Below are positions 1 through 9,714 of a stretch of 64,000 nucleotides of DNA, one piece after another. The translations under genes and the position numbers were made by a program. Origin of the DNA: Ruegeria arenilitoris (GTDB taxonomy: Bacteria; Pseudomonadota; Alphaproteobacteria; Rhodobacterales; Rhodobacteraceae); assembly GCF_013030985.1 (NCBI RefSeq), contig NZ_WPYP01000004.1, positions 1 through 64,000 on the forward strand. The letters run 5' to 3'. How positions within the stretch are numbered: the first letter of the stretch is position 1; each line of letters starts with the position of its first letter. The notes below the pieces were generated by a model. That model had not been told where the DNA came from and did not search any database. It worked only from the letters and a program-made list of their open reading frames with translations.

Positions 1-59
1 AGCCCGTCGCAGTCGCCGGCATCAGCGCCGACGACATGACACCTCAGGCAGGGGTTTAA
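1..59 (+). CDS. 3' end of an upstream CDS (possibly xsc)
   Basis: An open frame enters from the left edge and stops at TAA 57-59, giving the last 18 residues, which end in DDMTPQAGV. It lies 5 bases before pta on the same strand and so is the preceding gene of that operon. In roseobacters the gene directly before pta in sulfonate operons is commonly xsc, encoding sulfoacetaldehyde acetyltransferase, which makes the acetyl phosphate that Pta consumes. That identity is inferred from context only, because the visible tail carries no diagnostic motif. Confidence 0.5.
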   Translation, partial: PVAVAGISADDMTPQAGV

Positions 60-64
60 TCCGC

Positions 65-1087
65 GTGAAGCCTCTGCGCGCCATTCTCGGGACGGCCAGT
101 GCCTCCGACAAGATCATCGCCCTGGCCGAGGGCGATGATCCCCGTGTGGTCGAAGGTGCGGTCATGGCCGTGAAAGAGAACGTCGCGCGGATCATTCTGA
201 TTGGCAGCAAGGCCGAGGTTTCGGCCCTGCTGGAGACCCATGAGGGCTACGACCCCGAGCGGATCGAAATCCACGATCCTGTTGATTCCGCACTGACACC
301 GGAACTGACGCAGGCGCTGTACGAACGGCGCAAGCATCGAGGTATGACCCTTGATAAGGCGCAGCAGCAGATCAAGAACCGTTTGACCTATGCCGCCTTG
401 CTGGTACAGCAGGGCTTCGCCGACGGCACTGTCGGCGGCGCGGTCGAAACCACATCCGACACCGTGCGCGCTGCGCTGCAGATCATCGGCACGGCCCCGG
501 ATGCGGCGATGGTCTCAAGCTTTTTCCTGATGCTGTTCTGCAAGGACCATCATGAGGTCAAAGGCGCACATATCTTTGCCGATTGCGGTCTGGTTGTTGA
601 CCCGGACGCACAGGAAATGGCCGAGATCGCCCGCGCCTCGGCCGCGTCCTATGAAACCCTGACTGGCGAAACCGCGCGGGTGGCGATGCTGTCCTTTTCC
701 ACCTCCGGCAGCGCCGAACATGCCAAAGTTTCCAAGGTCGTCGAGGCCACGCGTATTGCACGCGAAAAGGATCCGACCTTGCTGATCGACGGTGAGCTGC
801 AATTCGATGCGGCCTTCGTACCCGAGGTCGCGGCCAAGAAAGCCAAGGATTCGCCTCTCAAGGGTGAGGCGAATGTCTTTGTCTTTCCCAGCCTGAATGC
901 GGGCAATCTGGGATACAAGATCGCGCAGCGCATCGGCGGGGTCGAGGCGATCGGCCCGGTTCTGCAGGGGCTGGCCAAACCGGCAAACGACCTGTCGCGC
1001 GGCTGTTCGTCCGAAGACATTCTGCACATGATCGCCGTGACGGCCGTGCAGGCTCAACACATCGAGCCCAAGCCGGAGACGTATTGA
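65..1087 (+). CDS. pta: Phosphate acetyltransferase
   Basis: The 340-residue protein matches the single-domain PTA_PTB family, which converts acetyl phosphate and CoA to acetyl-CoA and phosphate in the cytoplasm. The length fits the short Pta form without the N-terminal DRTGG/BioD-like region of E. coli Pta. The start is GTG at 65; no ATG lies nearby. The stop overlaps the TTG start of the exporter gene in TTGA, which implies translational coupling. With the following exporter and SoeABC genes, the likely role is to recover acetyl-CoA from the acetyl phosphate released when sulfoacetaldehyde is split. A phosphate butyryltransferase or a malic-enzyme-derived PTA is less likely given these neighbours. 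Confidence 0.88.
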   Translation: MKPLRAILGTASASDKIIALAEGDDPRVVEGAVMAVKENVARIILIGSKAEVSALLETHEGYDPERIEIHDPVDSALTPELTQALYERRKHRGMTLDKAQQQIKNRLTYAALLVQQGFADGTVGGAVETTSDTVRAALQIIGTAPDAAMVSSFFLMLFCKDHHEVKGAHIFADCGLVVDPDAQEMAEIARASAASYETLTGETARVAMLSFSTSGSAEHAKVSKVVEATRIAREKDPTLLIDGELQFDAAFVPEVAAKKAKDSPLKGEANVFVFPSLNAGNLGYKIAQRIGGVEAIGPVLQGLAKPANDLSRGCSSEDILHMIAVTAVQAQHIEPKPETY

Positions 1088-2190
1088 CCCGGCCACCGAA
1101 GAACCCTGGCGACAATCCCGCCGGTACCGCAATTTTTTCCAGAAGGCATGTCGGGCAGATGCTGGCAAAGACCGAACTTACGTCTCTTTTTGGTGCAAAC
1201 GCCGCACAGAAGATCCGCACCCTGTTTCCCGGCGTGCTGGTGGCGATGACCGTTGCCGCAACGGCCAAGTTCCTGTCCGAGCACTATGCGACGCCAGCCA
1301 TGCTGATGGCGCTGTTGCTGGGCATCGCGCTCAGTTTTCTGGGGGAAGAGGGCAAAACCGTCCCCGGCATCGGCTTTGCCGCGAAATCTCTGCTGCGTCT
1401 GGGCGTGGCGCTGTTGGGTGTGCGGGTATCGATGACGCTGATGATGGGGTTGGGTTGGGACCTGATCGCCCTGGTCGTTGGCGGCGTGCTGGCCACGATT
1501 GCCTTTGGCCTGCTGATCGCGCGTTTCTTTGGCCACAAATGGCGCTTTGCCTTTCTGACCGCGGGATCGGTCGCGATATGCGGCGCCTCGGCGGCGATGG
1601 CGATCAGCGCCATCCTGCCCAAGGACGAGCGCTCCGAGGAACGGCTGATCTTTACTGTTCTGGGTGTCACCGTCCTGTCAACCATCGCGATGATCGCCTA
1701 TCCCATTCTGGTGCGCATGCTAGGCATGAGCGACGTGGCAGGCGGCGTGTTCCTGGGCGGTACGATCCACGACGTGGCGCAGGTGGTTGGTGCGGGATTC
1801 TCAATCTCGGAACAGACCGGCGACACCGCAACATTGGTGAAACTGTTCCGCGTGGCGATGCTGGCCCCGGTGGTTCTGGTCGCGTCGCTGATCATCCGTG
1901 GCGTCACTGACATGGACGAGGCGGGCAAGCGCCCACCGATCCTGCCCGGCTTTGTCATGGGCTTTCTGGTTCTGGCCGCGGCCAGTTCATTCGGCCTGAT
2001 CCCGCCGGTCATCTCGGACCTGCTGAGCCAGACATCCCGCTGGCTGCTGCTGATCGCCATCGCGGCGGTCGGTATGAAGACCAACCTGAAACAGATCCTG
2101 TCGGTCGGCGGCGCCGCAATCGCCCTGATCGTCGTAGAAACTCTTTTCATTGCAGGAGTTATCCTCGCCGGAATAACATTCCTGACCTGA
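1084..2190 (+). CDS. YeiH/TauZ-type putative sulfate (sulfite) exporter
   Basis: This is a 368-residue polytopic inner-membrane protein of the YeiH family (Pfam PF03601, UPF0324) with about ten hydrophobic segments from residue 40 to the C-terminus. The conserved loop CGASAAMAISA and the segment GGTIHDVAQVVGAG are family hallmarks. The preferred start is TTG 1084, overlapping the pta stop, with GGAG five bases upstream; ATG 1159 (residue 26) is the alternative. Family members encoded beside xsc-pta have been proposed to export sulfate or sulfite formed during taurine and other sulfonate degradation (TauZ). Here it sits between pta and the sulfite dehydrogenase genes, which fits removal of the end product. 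The transported ion is inferred. Confidence 0.82.
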   Translation: MTRPPKNPGDNPAGTAIFSRRHVGQMLAKTELTSLFGANAAQKIRTLFPGVLVAMTVAATAKFLSEHYATPAMLMALLLGIALSFLGEEGKTVPGIGFAAKSLLRLGVALLGVRVSMTLMMGLGWDLIALVVGGVLATIAFGLLIARFFGHKWRFAFLTAGSVAICGASAAMAISAILPKDERSEERLIFTVLGVTVLSTIAMIAYPILVRMLGMSDVAGGVFLGGTIHDVAQVVGAGFSISEQTGDTATLVKLFRVAMLAPVVLVASLIIRGVTDMDEAGKRPPILPGFVMGFLVLAAASSFGLIPPVISDLLSQTSRWLLLIAIAAVGMKTNLKQILSVGGAAIALIVVETLFIAGVILAGITFLT

Positions 2191-2217
2191 TACGCTGCCC
2201 CGACAGAAGGACGCCAG

Positions 2218-5037
2218 ATGACCATCCAGCAACCGAAGATCGACACCAGCCCCAAAGTCTCGGACGAGGTCCGGCGCACCACCTGTTACATGTGCGCCTG
2301 TCGCTGTGGCATCAACGTGCATATGAAGGACGGCAAGGTCGCCTATATCGAGGGCAACCGCGATCACCCGGTGAACAAGGGCGTTCTTTGCGCCAAGGGG
2401 TCGGCAGGGATCATGCAGGTCAACGCGCCGTCGCGCCTGCGCAAACCCCTGCGCCGGGTCGGGCCGCGTGGATCGGGGGAATTCCGTGAGATCGAGTGGG
2501 ATGAGGCGATCAGCACCGCAGTCGGCTGGCTGAACGAGCTGCACGAGACCGCACCGCAGAAGCTGGCCTTCTTCACCGGTCGCGACCAGAGCCAGAGCTT
2601 CACCTCTTTCTGGGCACAGAATTTCGGCACGCCAAACTATGCGGCCCATGGCGGGTTCTGCTCGGTCAACATGGCGGCGGGCGGCATCTACACAATGGGC
2701 GGAGCCTTCTGGGAGTTCGGCCAACCCGATTGGGAGCACACCAAGCTGTTCATGCTGTTCGGCGTGGCCGAGGACCATGACAGCAACCCGATCAAGATGG
2801 GTCTAGGCAAGATCAAGGCGCGCGGCGCGCGGGTGATCGGGGTGAACCCGATCCGTTCCGGCTATAACGCGGTGGCGGATGATTGGGTCGGGATCACACC
2901 CGGCACCGATGGGCTGTTCATCCTGTCGCTGATCCATGTGCTGATGAAGGCGGGCAAGATCGACCTGGATTACCTCAGCCGCTACACCAACGCGCCGGTT
3001 CTGGTGAATGCCACCGAGGGGCCTGAGAAGGGCCTGTTCCTGCGCGATGCCGACGGCAAGCCGCTGGTGATCGACCGCGTCACGGGTAAGCCCACCGCAT
3101 TTGACAAACCCGGGGTCCGCCCGGACCTGTCGGCCACCTACGAAAAAGACGGCGTCACCCATCGCCCGGTCTTTCACCTGATGGCCGAGAAATACCTGTC
3201 CGACGACCACGCGCCCGAGGCCATTGCCGAGCGCTGCGGCATCCCCGCCAGCCGTATCCGCGCCATCGCCACCGAAATCGCCCGCGTCGCCTTTGACGAG
3301 GCCATCGAGCTGGACCACGAATGGACCGACTTCCGGGGTGAGACGCACTCGAAAATGATCGGCCGCCCGGTCAGCTTCCATGCCATGCGCGGCATCTCGG
3401 CCCATGCCAACGGGTTCCAGACCTGCCGCGCCCTTCACGTGCTGCAAATCCTGCTGGGCACGGTCGAGGTCCCCGGCGGTTTCCGCTTCAAACCACCCTA
3501 TCCCAAACCGGTCGAGGCACATCCCAGCCCGCACGGTGACCGCCGGCCCGGACGCCCGCTGGAAGGTCCGCACCTGGGATTTGTGCGTGGCCCCGAAGAC
3601 CTGCTGATCGACGATTGCGGCACGCCACAGCGCATCGACAAGGCGTTCACATGGGAAAACCCGATGTCGGCCCACGGGCTGATGCATATGGTGATCTCGA
3701 ACGCCGCCGCCGGCGATCCTTACAAGATCGACACGCTGTTCATGTACATGGCGAACATGTCGTGGAACTCGTCCATGAACACCAAGGGTGTGATGGAGAT
3801 GCTGACCGCCCGCAATGAGGATGGCAAGTATACCATCCCGCGCATCATCTATTCCGATGCCTATTCCTCGGAAATGGTGGCCTATGCCGACCTGGTCCTG
3901 CCCGACACCACCTATTTGGAACGGCACGACTGCATCTCTCTGCTGGATCGCCCGATCTGCGAGGCCGACGCCGCCGCCGACGCGATCCGCTGGCCGGTGG
4001 TCGAACCCGACCGCGATGTGCGTGGGTTCCAGTCGGTGCTGATCGAACTGGCCAACCGCATGAACCTGCCGGGCTTCACCAACGAAGACGGCACGCCGAA
4101 GTGGAAGGACTACGCCGACTACATCGTCAACCATGAACGCAAGCCGGGCATCGGCCCGCTGGCCGGGTTCCGGGGCGAAAATGGTGACAAGGAAGGGCGC
4201 GGAGAGGTCAACCCCGACCAGCTGAACCGCTATATCGAAAACGGCGGCTTCTACGTCGCGCATATCCCCGAAGGCGCGGACTACTACAAGCCGTGGAACG
4301 CGGCCTATCAGGACTGGGCCGTGGGAATGGGCATCTATGACAGCCCGCAACCTTACCTGTTCCAGCTCTACTCCGAGCCGATGCGCAAGTTCCAGCTGGC
4401 CGCAGAAGGCCACGGCGACCGCCAGCCGCCCGAGCGCCTGCGCCAGCGCATCAAGGACACCATGGACCCGCTGCCGATCTGGTATGAAACCGATCAGCAA
4501 GGCAATGAGGGTTTCACTGTCAACGCCCTGACCCAACGCCCGATGGCGATGTATCACAGCTGGGGTACCCAGAACGCATGGCTGCGGCAGTTGCACGGCC
4601 GCAACCCGCTCTATGTGCCGACCAAATTGATGCGCGAACACGGGCTGCAGGACGGAGACTGGGCCAAAGTCAGCTCCCCGCACGGGGAAATCACCGTCCC
4701 GGTGATGGAGATGGCCGCGCTGAACGACAACACCGTCTGGACATGGAACGCCATCGGCAAACGCAAAGGTGCCTGGGCGCTGCAAGAGGACGCGCCGGAG
4801 GCGACCAAGGGCTTCTTATTGAACCACCTGATTCACGAACTGCTGCCGCCAAAAGGCGACGGGCAACGCTGGGCAAATTCGGACCCGATCACCGGGCAGG
4901 CCGCATGGTTCGACCTCAAGGTGAAAATCGAAAAAGCCGATCCCCCGAATGACGCCGAAAGCCAACCCGAGTTTGGCCCGATTAAGTCGCCGGTCGGAAC
5001 CGGCCCTAAAGACTTGGCTTGGAAGGTAGGCAAATGA
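2218..5037 (+). CDS. soeA: Sulfite dehydrogenase SoeA, molybdopterin catalytic subunit
   Basis: This is a 939-residue molybdopterin oxidoreductase of the DMSO-reductase superfamily. An N-terminal [4Fe-4S] motif is visible as C23, C26, C30 and C58, followed by the molybdopterin-guanine-dinucleotide domains and a C-terminal dinucleotide-binding domain from about residue 770 (TKLMREHGLQDGDWAKVSSP). There is no twin-arginine signal, so the enzyme should be cytoplasmic. The order molybdoprotein, four-cluster ferredoxin, DmsC-type anchor, together with pta and an exporter, matches SoeABC, which oxidises sulfite to sulfate and feeds electrons to the quinone pool. A PsrA/PhsA or DmsA homologue would normally carry a Tat signal. 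ATG 2218 follows a GAAGGA ribosome site. Confidence 0.85.
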   Translation: MTIQQPKIDTSPKVSDEVRRTTCYMCACRCGINVHMKDGKVAYIEGNRDHPVNKGVLCAKGSAGIMQVNAPSRLRKPLRRVGPRGSGEFREIEWDEAISTAVGWLNELHETAPQKLAFFTGRDQSQSFTSFWAQNFGTPNYAAHGGFCSVNMAAGGIYTMGGAFWEFGQPDWEHTKLFMLFGVAEDHDSNPIKMGLGKIKARGARVIGVNPIRSGYNAVADDWVGITPGTDGLFILSLIHVLMKAGKIDLDYLSRYTNAPVLVNATEGPEKGLFLRDADGKPLVIDRVTGKPTAFDKPGVRPDLSATYEKDGVTHRPVFHLMAEKYLSDDHAPEAIAERCGIPASRIRAIATEIARVAFDEAIELDHEWTDFRGETHSKMIGRPVSFHAMRGISAHANGFQTCRALHVLQILLGTVEVPGGFRFKPPYPKPVEAHPSPHGDRRPGRPLEGPHLGFVRGPEDLLIDDCGTPQRIDKAFTWENPMSAHGLMHMVISNAAAGDPYKIDTLFMYMANMSWNSSMNTKGVMEMLTARNEDGKYTIPRIIYSDAYSSEMVAYADLVLPDTTYLERHDCISLLDRPICEADAAADAIRWPVVEPDRDVRGFQSVLIELANRMNLPGFTNEDGTPKWKDYADYIVNHERKPGIGPLAGFRGENGDKEGRGEVNPDQLNRYIENGGFYVAHIPEGADYYKPWNAAYQDWAVGMGIYDSPQPYLFQLYSEPMRKFQLAAEGHGDRQPPERLRQRIKDTMDPLPIWYETDQQGNEGFTVNALTQRPMAMYHSWGTQNAWLRQLHGRNPLYVPTKLMREHGLQDGDWAKVSSPHGEITVPVMEMAALNDNTVWTWNAIGKRKGAWALQEDAPEATKGFLLNHLIHELLPPKGDGQRWANSDPITGQAAWFDLKVKIEKADPPNDAESQPEFGPIKSPVGTGPKDLAWKVGK

Positions 5038-5783
5038 CCCAACTCCCCCAATCCACCGAGCGCAAGATGGGTCTGGTCATCGACCTGGATACCTGTGTCG
5101 GCTGTCATGCCTGCGTGATCTCTTGCAAAGGCTGGAACACCGAGAATTACGGCGCACCCCTGTCGGATCAGGACGCGTATGGCGCGAACCCCTCAGGCAC
5201 CTTCCTGAACAGGGTCCACTCCTACGAAGTTCAGCCCGCCGAAGGCCACGCCCAGCTGATCCACTTCCCCAAATCCTGCCTGCACTGTGAGGACGCGCCC
5301 TGCGTCACCGTCTGCCCCACCGGGGCCAGCTACAAGCGGGTCGAGGACGGCATCGTGCTGGTCAACGAAAGCGACTGCATCGGCTGCGGCCTGTGCGCAT
5401 GGTCGTGCCCTTACGGCGCGCGCGAGCTGGACGTGGCCGAGGGCGTGATGAAGAAATGCACCCTTTGTGTTGACCGTATCTATAACGAGAACCTGCCCGA
5501 GGTGGACCGCGTGCCCTCCTGCGTTCGCACTTGCCCCGCCGGCGCACGTCATTTCGGTGATCTTGGCGATCCGAACAGCAATGTCAGCAAATTGGTGGCC
5601 GAGCGCGAGGGCATGGACCTGATGCCGGAAATGGGCACCAAACCCGTCAACAAATACCTGCCGCCACGGCCCAAGGATCAGATCGAGGACCAGATCGACA
5701 TTCTGGCACCCCTGCTTGCCCCGGTCGCCGAAGAGCCCAAAGGGTTCCTGGGCTGGCTCGACAAAACTCTGGAGAAGCTCTGA
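5034..5783 (+). CDS. soeB: Sulfite dehydrogenase SoeB, four-cluster ferredoxin subunit
   Basis: This 249-residue electron-transfer subunit belongs to the DmsB/NrfC/PsrB family. Four cysteine groups are readable: CVGCHACVISC near residue 25, CLHCEDAPCVTVC near 85, CIGCGLCAWSC near 120, and CTLC paired with CVRTC near 145-170. These would hold four [4Fe-4S] clusters passing electrons from SoeA to the membrane anchor. ATG 5034 overlaps the soeA stop as ATGA and has a GGAAGG ribosome site; an upstream in-frame TTG at 5019 lies inside soeA and is rejected. The C-terminal extension (residues 195-249) probably contacts the anchor subunit. Confidence 0.87.
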   Translation: MTQLPQSTERKMGLVIDLDTCVGCHACVISCKGWNTENYGAPLSDQDAYGANPSGTFLNRVHSYEVQPAEGHAQLIHFPKSCLHCEDAPCVTVCPTGASYKRVEDGIVLVNESDCIGCGLCAWSCPYGARELDVAEGVMKKCTLCVDRIYNENLPEVDRVPSCVRTCPAGARHFGDLGDPNSNVSKLVAEREGMDLMPEMGTKPVNKYLPPRPKDQIEDQIDILAPLLAPVAEEPKGFLGWLDKTLEKL

Positions 5784-6670
5784 TGCATCCGGCCCCATCT
5801 GTCATCATCTTCACAACCTGTTCCGGGCTGGGCTTCGGCTTGCTGTTTTTCCTTGGACTAGGCCAACCCGCGGTGACCGGTTTCGTCGCCTTTGTGTTCT
5901 ATGCCATCGCCTATGCACTGGCGGTGGGCGGCCTGCTGGCCTCGACCTTCCACCTGGGACATCCCGAGCGAGCCTGGAAAGCGTTCAGTCAATGGCGGTC
6001 GAGCTGGCTCAGCCGCGAAGGCTGGTGTGCGGTCACTGCCCTGATCGTCATGGGGCTATATGCGCTTGGCGCCGTGTTTATGGGCAGCCACTGGGCTGTA
6101 TTGGGGTGGGTCGGAGCGCTGCTCAGCCTGGCCACCGTATTTACCACCTCGATGATCTACACCCAGCTCAAGACCGTCCCACGCTGGAACATGAACCTGA
6201 CACCGGCAATGTTCCTGTCGTTCAGCCTGGCAGGCGGTGCGCTGTTGGCTGGCGCCGAGGCCCTGGCCCCGTGGCTGCTGGTCCTCGCAGGGGCGGTGCA
6301 GCTTGCCTATTGGGCCAAGGGCGACGGTGCGTTTGCCCGGTCCGGCACCAACTTGGGCACCGCCACAGGGCTTGGCGACCGAGGCGCCGTCCGCGCATTC
6401 GAACCGCCGCATACGGGCACCAACTATCTGCTGCGCGAATTCGTCCACGTGGTTGGGCGCAAACATGCGCAGAAATTGCGGGTGATTTCCTTTGGTCTGG
6501 CCTTTGTGCTGCCCTTGCTGCTGATCCTGATCCCGGTTTCGGGCGTTGCGATCAAACATATCTTTGCCCTGCTGGCCGTGCTGTCGCATCTGACCGGCGC
6601 CGTGGTGTCTCGCTGGCTGTTCTTTGCGCAGGCCGAACACGTGGTCGGGCTGTATTACGGCAAGCGTTGA
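5783..6670 (+). CDS. soeC: Sulfite dehydrogenase SoeC, DmsC-type membrane anchor
   Basis: The 295-residue protein is almost entirely hydrophobic, with about eight transmembrane helices, and belongs to the DmsC family of quinone-reactive anchors. The segment FHLGHPERAWKAFSQWRSSWLSREG is characteristic of the family; basic residues there face the quinone site. Its start overlaps the soeB stop by one base (TGATG). It should tether SoeAB to the cytoplasmic face of the inner membrane and deliver sulfite electrons to ubiquinone. A strong hairpin follows 19 bases after the stop and ends the operon. Confidence 0.85.
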   Translation: MHPAPSVIIFTTCSGLGFGLLFFLGLGQPAVTGFVAFVFYAIAYALAVGGLLASTFHLGHPERAWKAFSQWRSSWLSREGWCAVTALIVMGLYALGAVFMGSHWAVLGWVGALLSLATVFTTSMIYTQLKTVPRWNMNLTPAMFLSFSLAGGALLAGAEALAPWLLVLAGAVQLAYWAKGDGAFARSGTNLGTATGLGDRGAVRAFEPPHTGTNYLLREFVHVVGRKHAQKLRVISFGLAFVLPLLLILIPVSGVAIKHIFALLAVLSHLTGAVVSRWLFFAQAEHVVGLYYGKR

Positions 6671-6688
6671 AAAGTAGCCTCAAACGAA

Positions 6689-6723
6689 AATGGGCGGCAA
6701 TCTGAGATCAGAGGCCGCCCATT
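6689..6723. terminator. Bidirectional terminator between soeC and dapA
   Basis: A perfect 10-base inverted repeat (AATGGGCGGC at 6689-6698 and its complement at 6714-6723) lies between two convergent genes. On the minus strand the stem runs into a T-rich stretch (CATTTTCG), a good intrinsic terminator for dapA. On the plus strand it is followed by the weaker TAAATTT, so it may also stop soeC transcription. Confidence 0.8.
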
Positions 6724-6743
6724 AAATTTGATAATCTTTAAAG

Positions 6744-7616
6744 TCAGATCAGACCGGCATGAGCCATAGCAGCGTCGATGGCGGCCTTTGTGCTGTCTTC
6801 CAGCGGTGTCAGCGGCGAGCGTACCTCTTCACTGCACAGGCCCAGCTTGCTGAGCGCGTATTTTGCGCCCACCAGACCCGGCTCGATGAAGATCGCTTCG
6901 TGCAGAGGCATCAGGCGGTCCTGATACGCCAGCGCCTTGGCATAATCGCCCGCCAGCGTCGCCTGCTGGAATTCGGCACATAGCTTCGGCGCGACGTTTG
7001 CGGTGACCGAGATGCAGCCGACGCCGCCATGTGCGTTGAAGCCCAGCGCCGTGGCGTCCTCACCCGACAGTTGGCAGAAGTCGGACCCACAGGAGGCGCG
7101 CTGCTGGCTGACGCGGGCAAGATCACCGGTGGCATCCTTGACGCCCACAATGCGCGGCAGCTTGGCCAGCTCTCCCATCGTTGCGGGGGTCATGTCGATG
7201 ACCGACCGGCCGGGGATGTTGTAGATGATGATCGGAATATCGGCGCAGTCATGCAGCGCGCGGAAATGCGCGATCAGGCCCTTTTGCGTGGGCTTGTTGT
7301 AATAGGGTGTCACAACCAGCGCCGCGTCCGCGCCGATCCGTTCTGCGAATCGCACGAAGCGGATCGCTTCGACCGTGTTGTTCGAGCCCGCGCCCGCGAT
7401 CACCGGCACACGACCGGCAGAGGCTTTGACAACCTCTTCCACCACGGTTTCGTGCTCTTCATGGCTGAGCGTCGGGCTTTCACCGGTGGTGCCCACGGGA
7501 ACCAGCCCGGTCGAGCCTTCCTGAATCTGCCATTCCACCAAGTGTTTGAGTGTCTTCAGGTCCAACTCGCCGTTTGTGAACGGGGTGACGAGGGCTGGCA
7601 TTGAGCCTTTGAACAT
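6744..7616 (-). CDS. dapA: 4-hydroxy-tetrahydrodipicolinate synthase
   Basis: DapA condenses pyruvate with aspartate semialdehyde in the first committed step of lysine and diaminopimelate synthesis. The 290-residue length is typical. The TTGES motif (T43/T44), Y106, Y132 in YNIPGR and the Schiff-base lysine K160 in GVKDATG all fall where the E. coli catalytic residues lie. It is divergent from the lytic transglycosylase gene, which pairs precursor synthesis with turnover of peptidoglycan, although no co-regulation is visible. The gene has its own terminator at 6689-6723. Confidence 0.95.
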   Translation of the reverse strand: MFKGSMPALVTPFTNGELDLKTLKHLVEWQIQEGSTGLVPVGTTGESPTLSHEEHETVVEEVVKASAGRVPVIAGAGSNNTVEAIRFVRFAERIGADAALVVTPYYNKPTQKGLIAHFRALHDCADIPIIIYNIPGRSVIDMTPATMGELAKLPRIVGVKDATGDLARVSQQRASCGSDFCQLSGEDATALGFNAHGGVGCISVTANVAPKLCAEFQQATLAGDYAKALAYQDRLMPLHEAIFIEPGLVGAKYALSKLGLCSEEVRSPLTPLEDSTKAAIDAAMAHAGLI

Positions 7617-7740
7617 GACACGCTCCTTGGTGTGCGGTTAGCAGTTTTTGCACCTCGGGCCATCACAATCGTCGCGATGTGAGTTGATCCCGGCGGCGCA
7701 AGGTTTATCCTGAGTGGCTGTATCCTTGGTTGGTTGGGAA

Positions 7741-9714
7741 ATGCAAGGCATGACACGCGTTCTGGCACTTTTGATAGCGGTGATTCTGGGGCCAATCGGG
7801 CAAGCGCGGGCCGACGACGTGGGCGATCTGCGCGCAGGGATGTCTGAGATGCACAAGGGCGACTGGAATGCGGCCCTGCGTGTGTCGGGCAACCGAGGGT
7901 CGGTCAGCCGCGATATCATCGTCTGGCACTGGTTACGCCAGGGCTTTGGCAGCTCGGGCGATGTGTTGGTGTTTCTGGACCGCCGTCCGGACTGGCCCGG
8001 GCTGGCATGGCTGCGACGCAAAAGCGAACCCGCCTTCACCGGCGCCGAACCCGACCGTGTGTTGAAATTCTATGCCGGCCACCCGCCGCAAACGGCAGAA
8101 GGTGCGCTGAACTATGCCGTCGCGTTGAAGGCAAAAGGACGTCCGGGAGATGCCGAGGCCGATATCGTGGCCGCGTGGCGCACCATGCCGATGGGGTCCG
8201 GACTGCAAAAGGATTACCTTGAGAATTTCGGCAAGCTGCTGAAACCCCATCACGCCGCCCGGCTGGACCGGATGCTGTGGGATGGGCACCTTGTCAGCGC
8301 CGGTCAGATGCTGCCCTTGGTCAGCGCCGATCAGCGCAAGCTGGCCGAGGCACGGATTGCCCTGCAAAAACGCCAACCCGGTGTGGACAACAAAGTTGCT
8401 GCTGTCCCGGAATCGCTGACCGGATCTCCGGGGCTGGCCTTTGACCGGTTTGTCTGGCGCGACAAGAAGGAACTGGACGACAGCGCGATCGATCTGATGC
8501 TGGCCCGGTCGACCGGGCCGGATGCGCTGGGTGAGCCGGACAAGTGGGGCGAAGGCCGCCGCCGTCTGGCGCGGCTTGAAATGCGCAATGGCGATGCCAG
8601 CCGTGCCTACCAGATCGCCGCCAACCACCACATGACGCCCGAGATGGGCTACGCCTACGCGGATCTGGAATGGCTGGCCGGGTTCCTTGCGCTGCGCAAG
8701 CTGAATGACCCCGCCACGGCGGTGCGGCATTTCCAGAACTTCTCGGGCGCGGTGGAATCGCCGATCTCGAAAGGGCGCGGCGGCTATTGGCTGGGCCGGG
8801 CTCATGCAGCGCAGGGGGATGCCGACAAAGCTTATGACGCCTATGCGATGGGCGCGGACTATCAGACGTCGTTCTATGGCCTTTTGGCAGCCGAGAGGAT
8901 CGGACGACCCTTCGACAGTGAGTTGGCCAACCCGCGCCGGGCCCCGCATTGGAAACAGGCCGAGTTCGCCGATTCCAGTGTATTGGAGGCCGGGCTGTTG
9001 CTGCTGCGCGCAGGTGAAAACAATCTGTCTGAACGCTTCCTGACCCATCTGGTCGAAGAGCTTGATCAGGTGCAGGCCACGCAACTGGGCGATCTGGTGA
9101 TCGAACTGAAGGAACCGCATCTGGCGGTGATGATTGCCAAACGCGCCGCCAAAACCGGTGTCGTGCTGCCCGCCGCCTATTACCCGGTGCACCCGGTGGC
9201 CGATATGGGCCTGCCCATGGCCAAAGAGATGACGCTGGCCATCGCCCGCCGCGAAAGCGAGTTCGACCCGGTGGTGGTCAGCGGTGCAGGCGCACGCGGT
9301 TTGATGCAGGTGATGCCCGCCACGGCCAAGCTGGTGGCCAAGGAGCTGGGCATCCTCAGTGGGCACAAGACGCTGAAACTGACCTCGGACTGGCAGTACA
9401 ACGCCAAGCTGGGTGCAAATTACCTGTCCGGACTGGCCGCGGATTTCAACGGCAACGTGGTGATGATGGCCGCAGGCTATAACGCCGGGCCGCGGCGTCC
9501 GATCTCGTGGATGGAGCGCTATGGCGACCCCCGCGCCGGTGAGATTGACGTGGTCGACTGGATCGAGACGATCCCCTTTAGCGAAACCCGTAATTACGTG
9601 ATGCGGGTGGCGGAAAGCCTGCCGGTCTATCGCGCGCGGCTGGGTCAGCCCGCGCTGCCGGTTCCCTTCTCGCAGGAGTTGGTTGGCTCAACCCTGGCTT
9701 CGTTCGCGCCATAG
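7741..9714 (+). CDS. Soluble lytic murein transglycosylase, Slt70 family
   Basis: The protein is about 657 residues from ATG 7741. An N-terminal signal peptide ends in AXA (GQARA|DDVGD), so the product is exported to the periplasm. Helical repeats resembling the Slt70 U-domain fill residues 60-440, and the C-terminal SLT domain carries the catalytic glutamate E505 in RRESEFDP, then GLMQVMPATAK and YNAGP. It cleaves the MurNAc-GlcNAc bond to form 1,6-anhydro-muropeptides. ATG 7750 is an equally good start; the frame opens at GTG 7714, but that would bury the signal peptide. Its last 27 bases overlap the convergent DMT gene. Confidence 0.9.
   Translation: MQGMTRVLALLIAVILGPIGQARADDVGDLRAGMSEMHKGDWNAALRVSGNRGSVSRDIIVWHWLRQGFGSSGDVLVFLDRRPDWPGLAWLRRKSEPAFTGAEPDRVLKFYAGHPPQTAEGALNYAVALKAKGRPGDAEADIVAAWRTMPMGSGLQKDYLENFGKLLKPHHAARLDRMLWDGHLVSAGQMLPLVSADQRKLAEARIALQKRQPGVDNKVAAVPESLTGSPGLAFDRFVWRDKKELDDSAIDLMLARSTGPDALGEPDKWGEGRRRLARLEMRNGDASRAYQIAANHHMTPEMGYAYADLEWLAGFLALRKLNDPATAVRHFQNFSGAVESPISKGRGGYWLGRAHAAQGDADKAYDAYAMGADYQTSFYGLLAAERIGRPFDSELANPRRAPHWKQAEFADSSVLEAGLLLLRAGENNLSERFLTHLVEELDQVQATQLGDLVIELKEPHLAVMIAKRAAKTGVVLPAAYYPVHPVADMGLPMAKEMTLAIARRESEFDPVVVSGAGARGLMQVMPATAKLVAKELGILSGHKTLKLTSDWQYNAKLGANYLSGLAADFNGNVVMMAAGYNAGPRRPISWMERYGDPRAGEIDVVDWIETIPFSETRNYVMRVAESLPVYRARLGQPALPVPFSQELVGSTLASFAP

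Noticed and set aside
2803-4785. 660-codon open frame on the minus strand opposite soeA
   Set aside because: It lies fully antisense to a gene with clear molybdopterin-oxidoreductase motifs and arises from the high GC third-position bias. Its translation is low-complexity with no family match.
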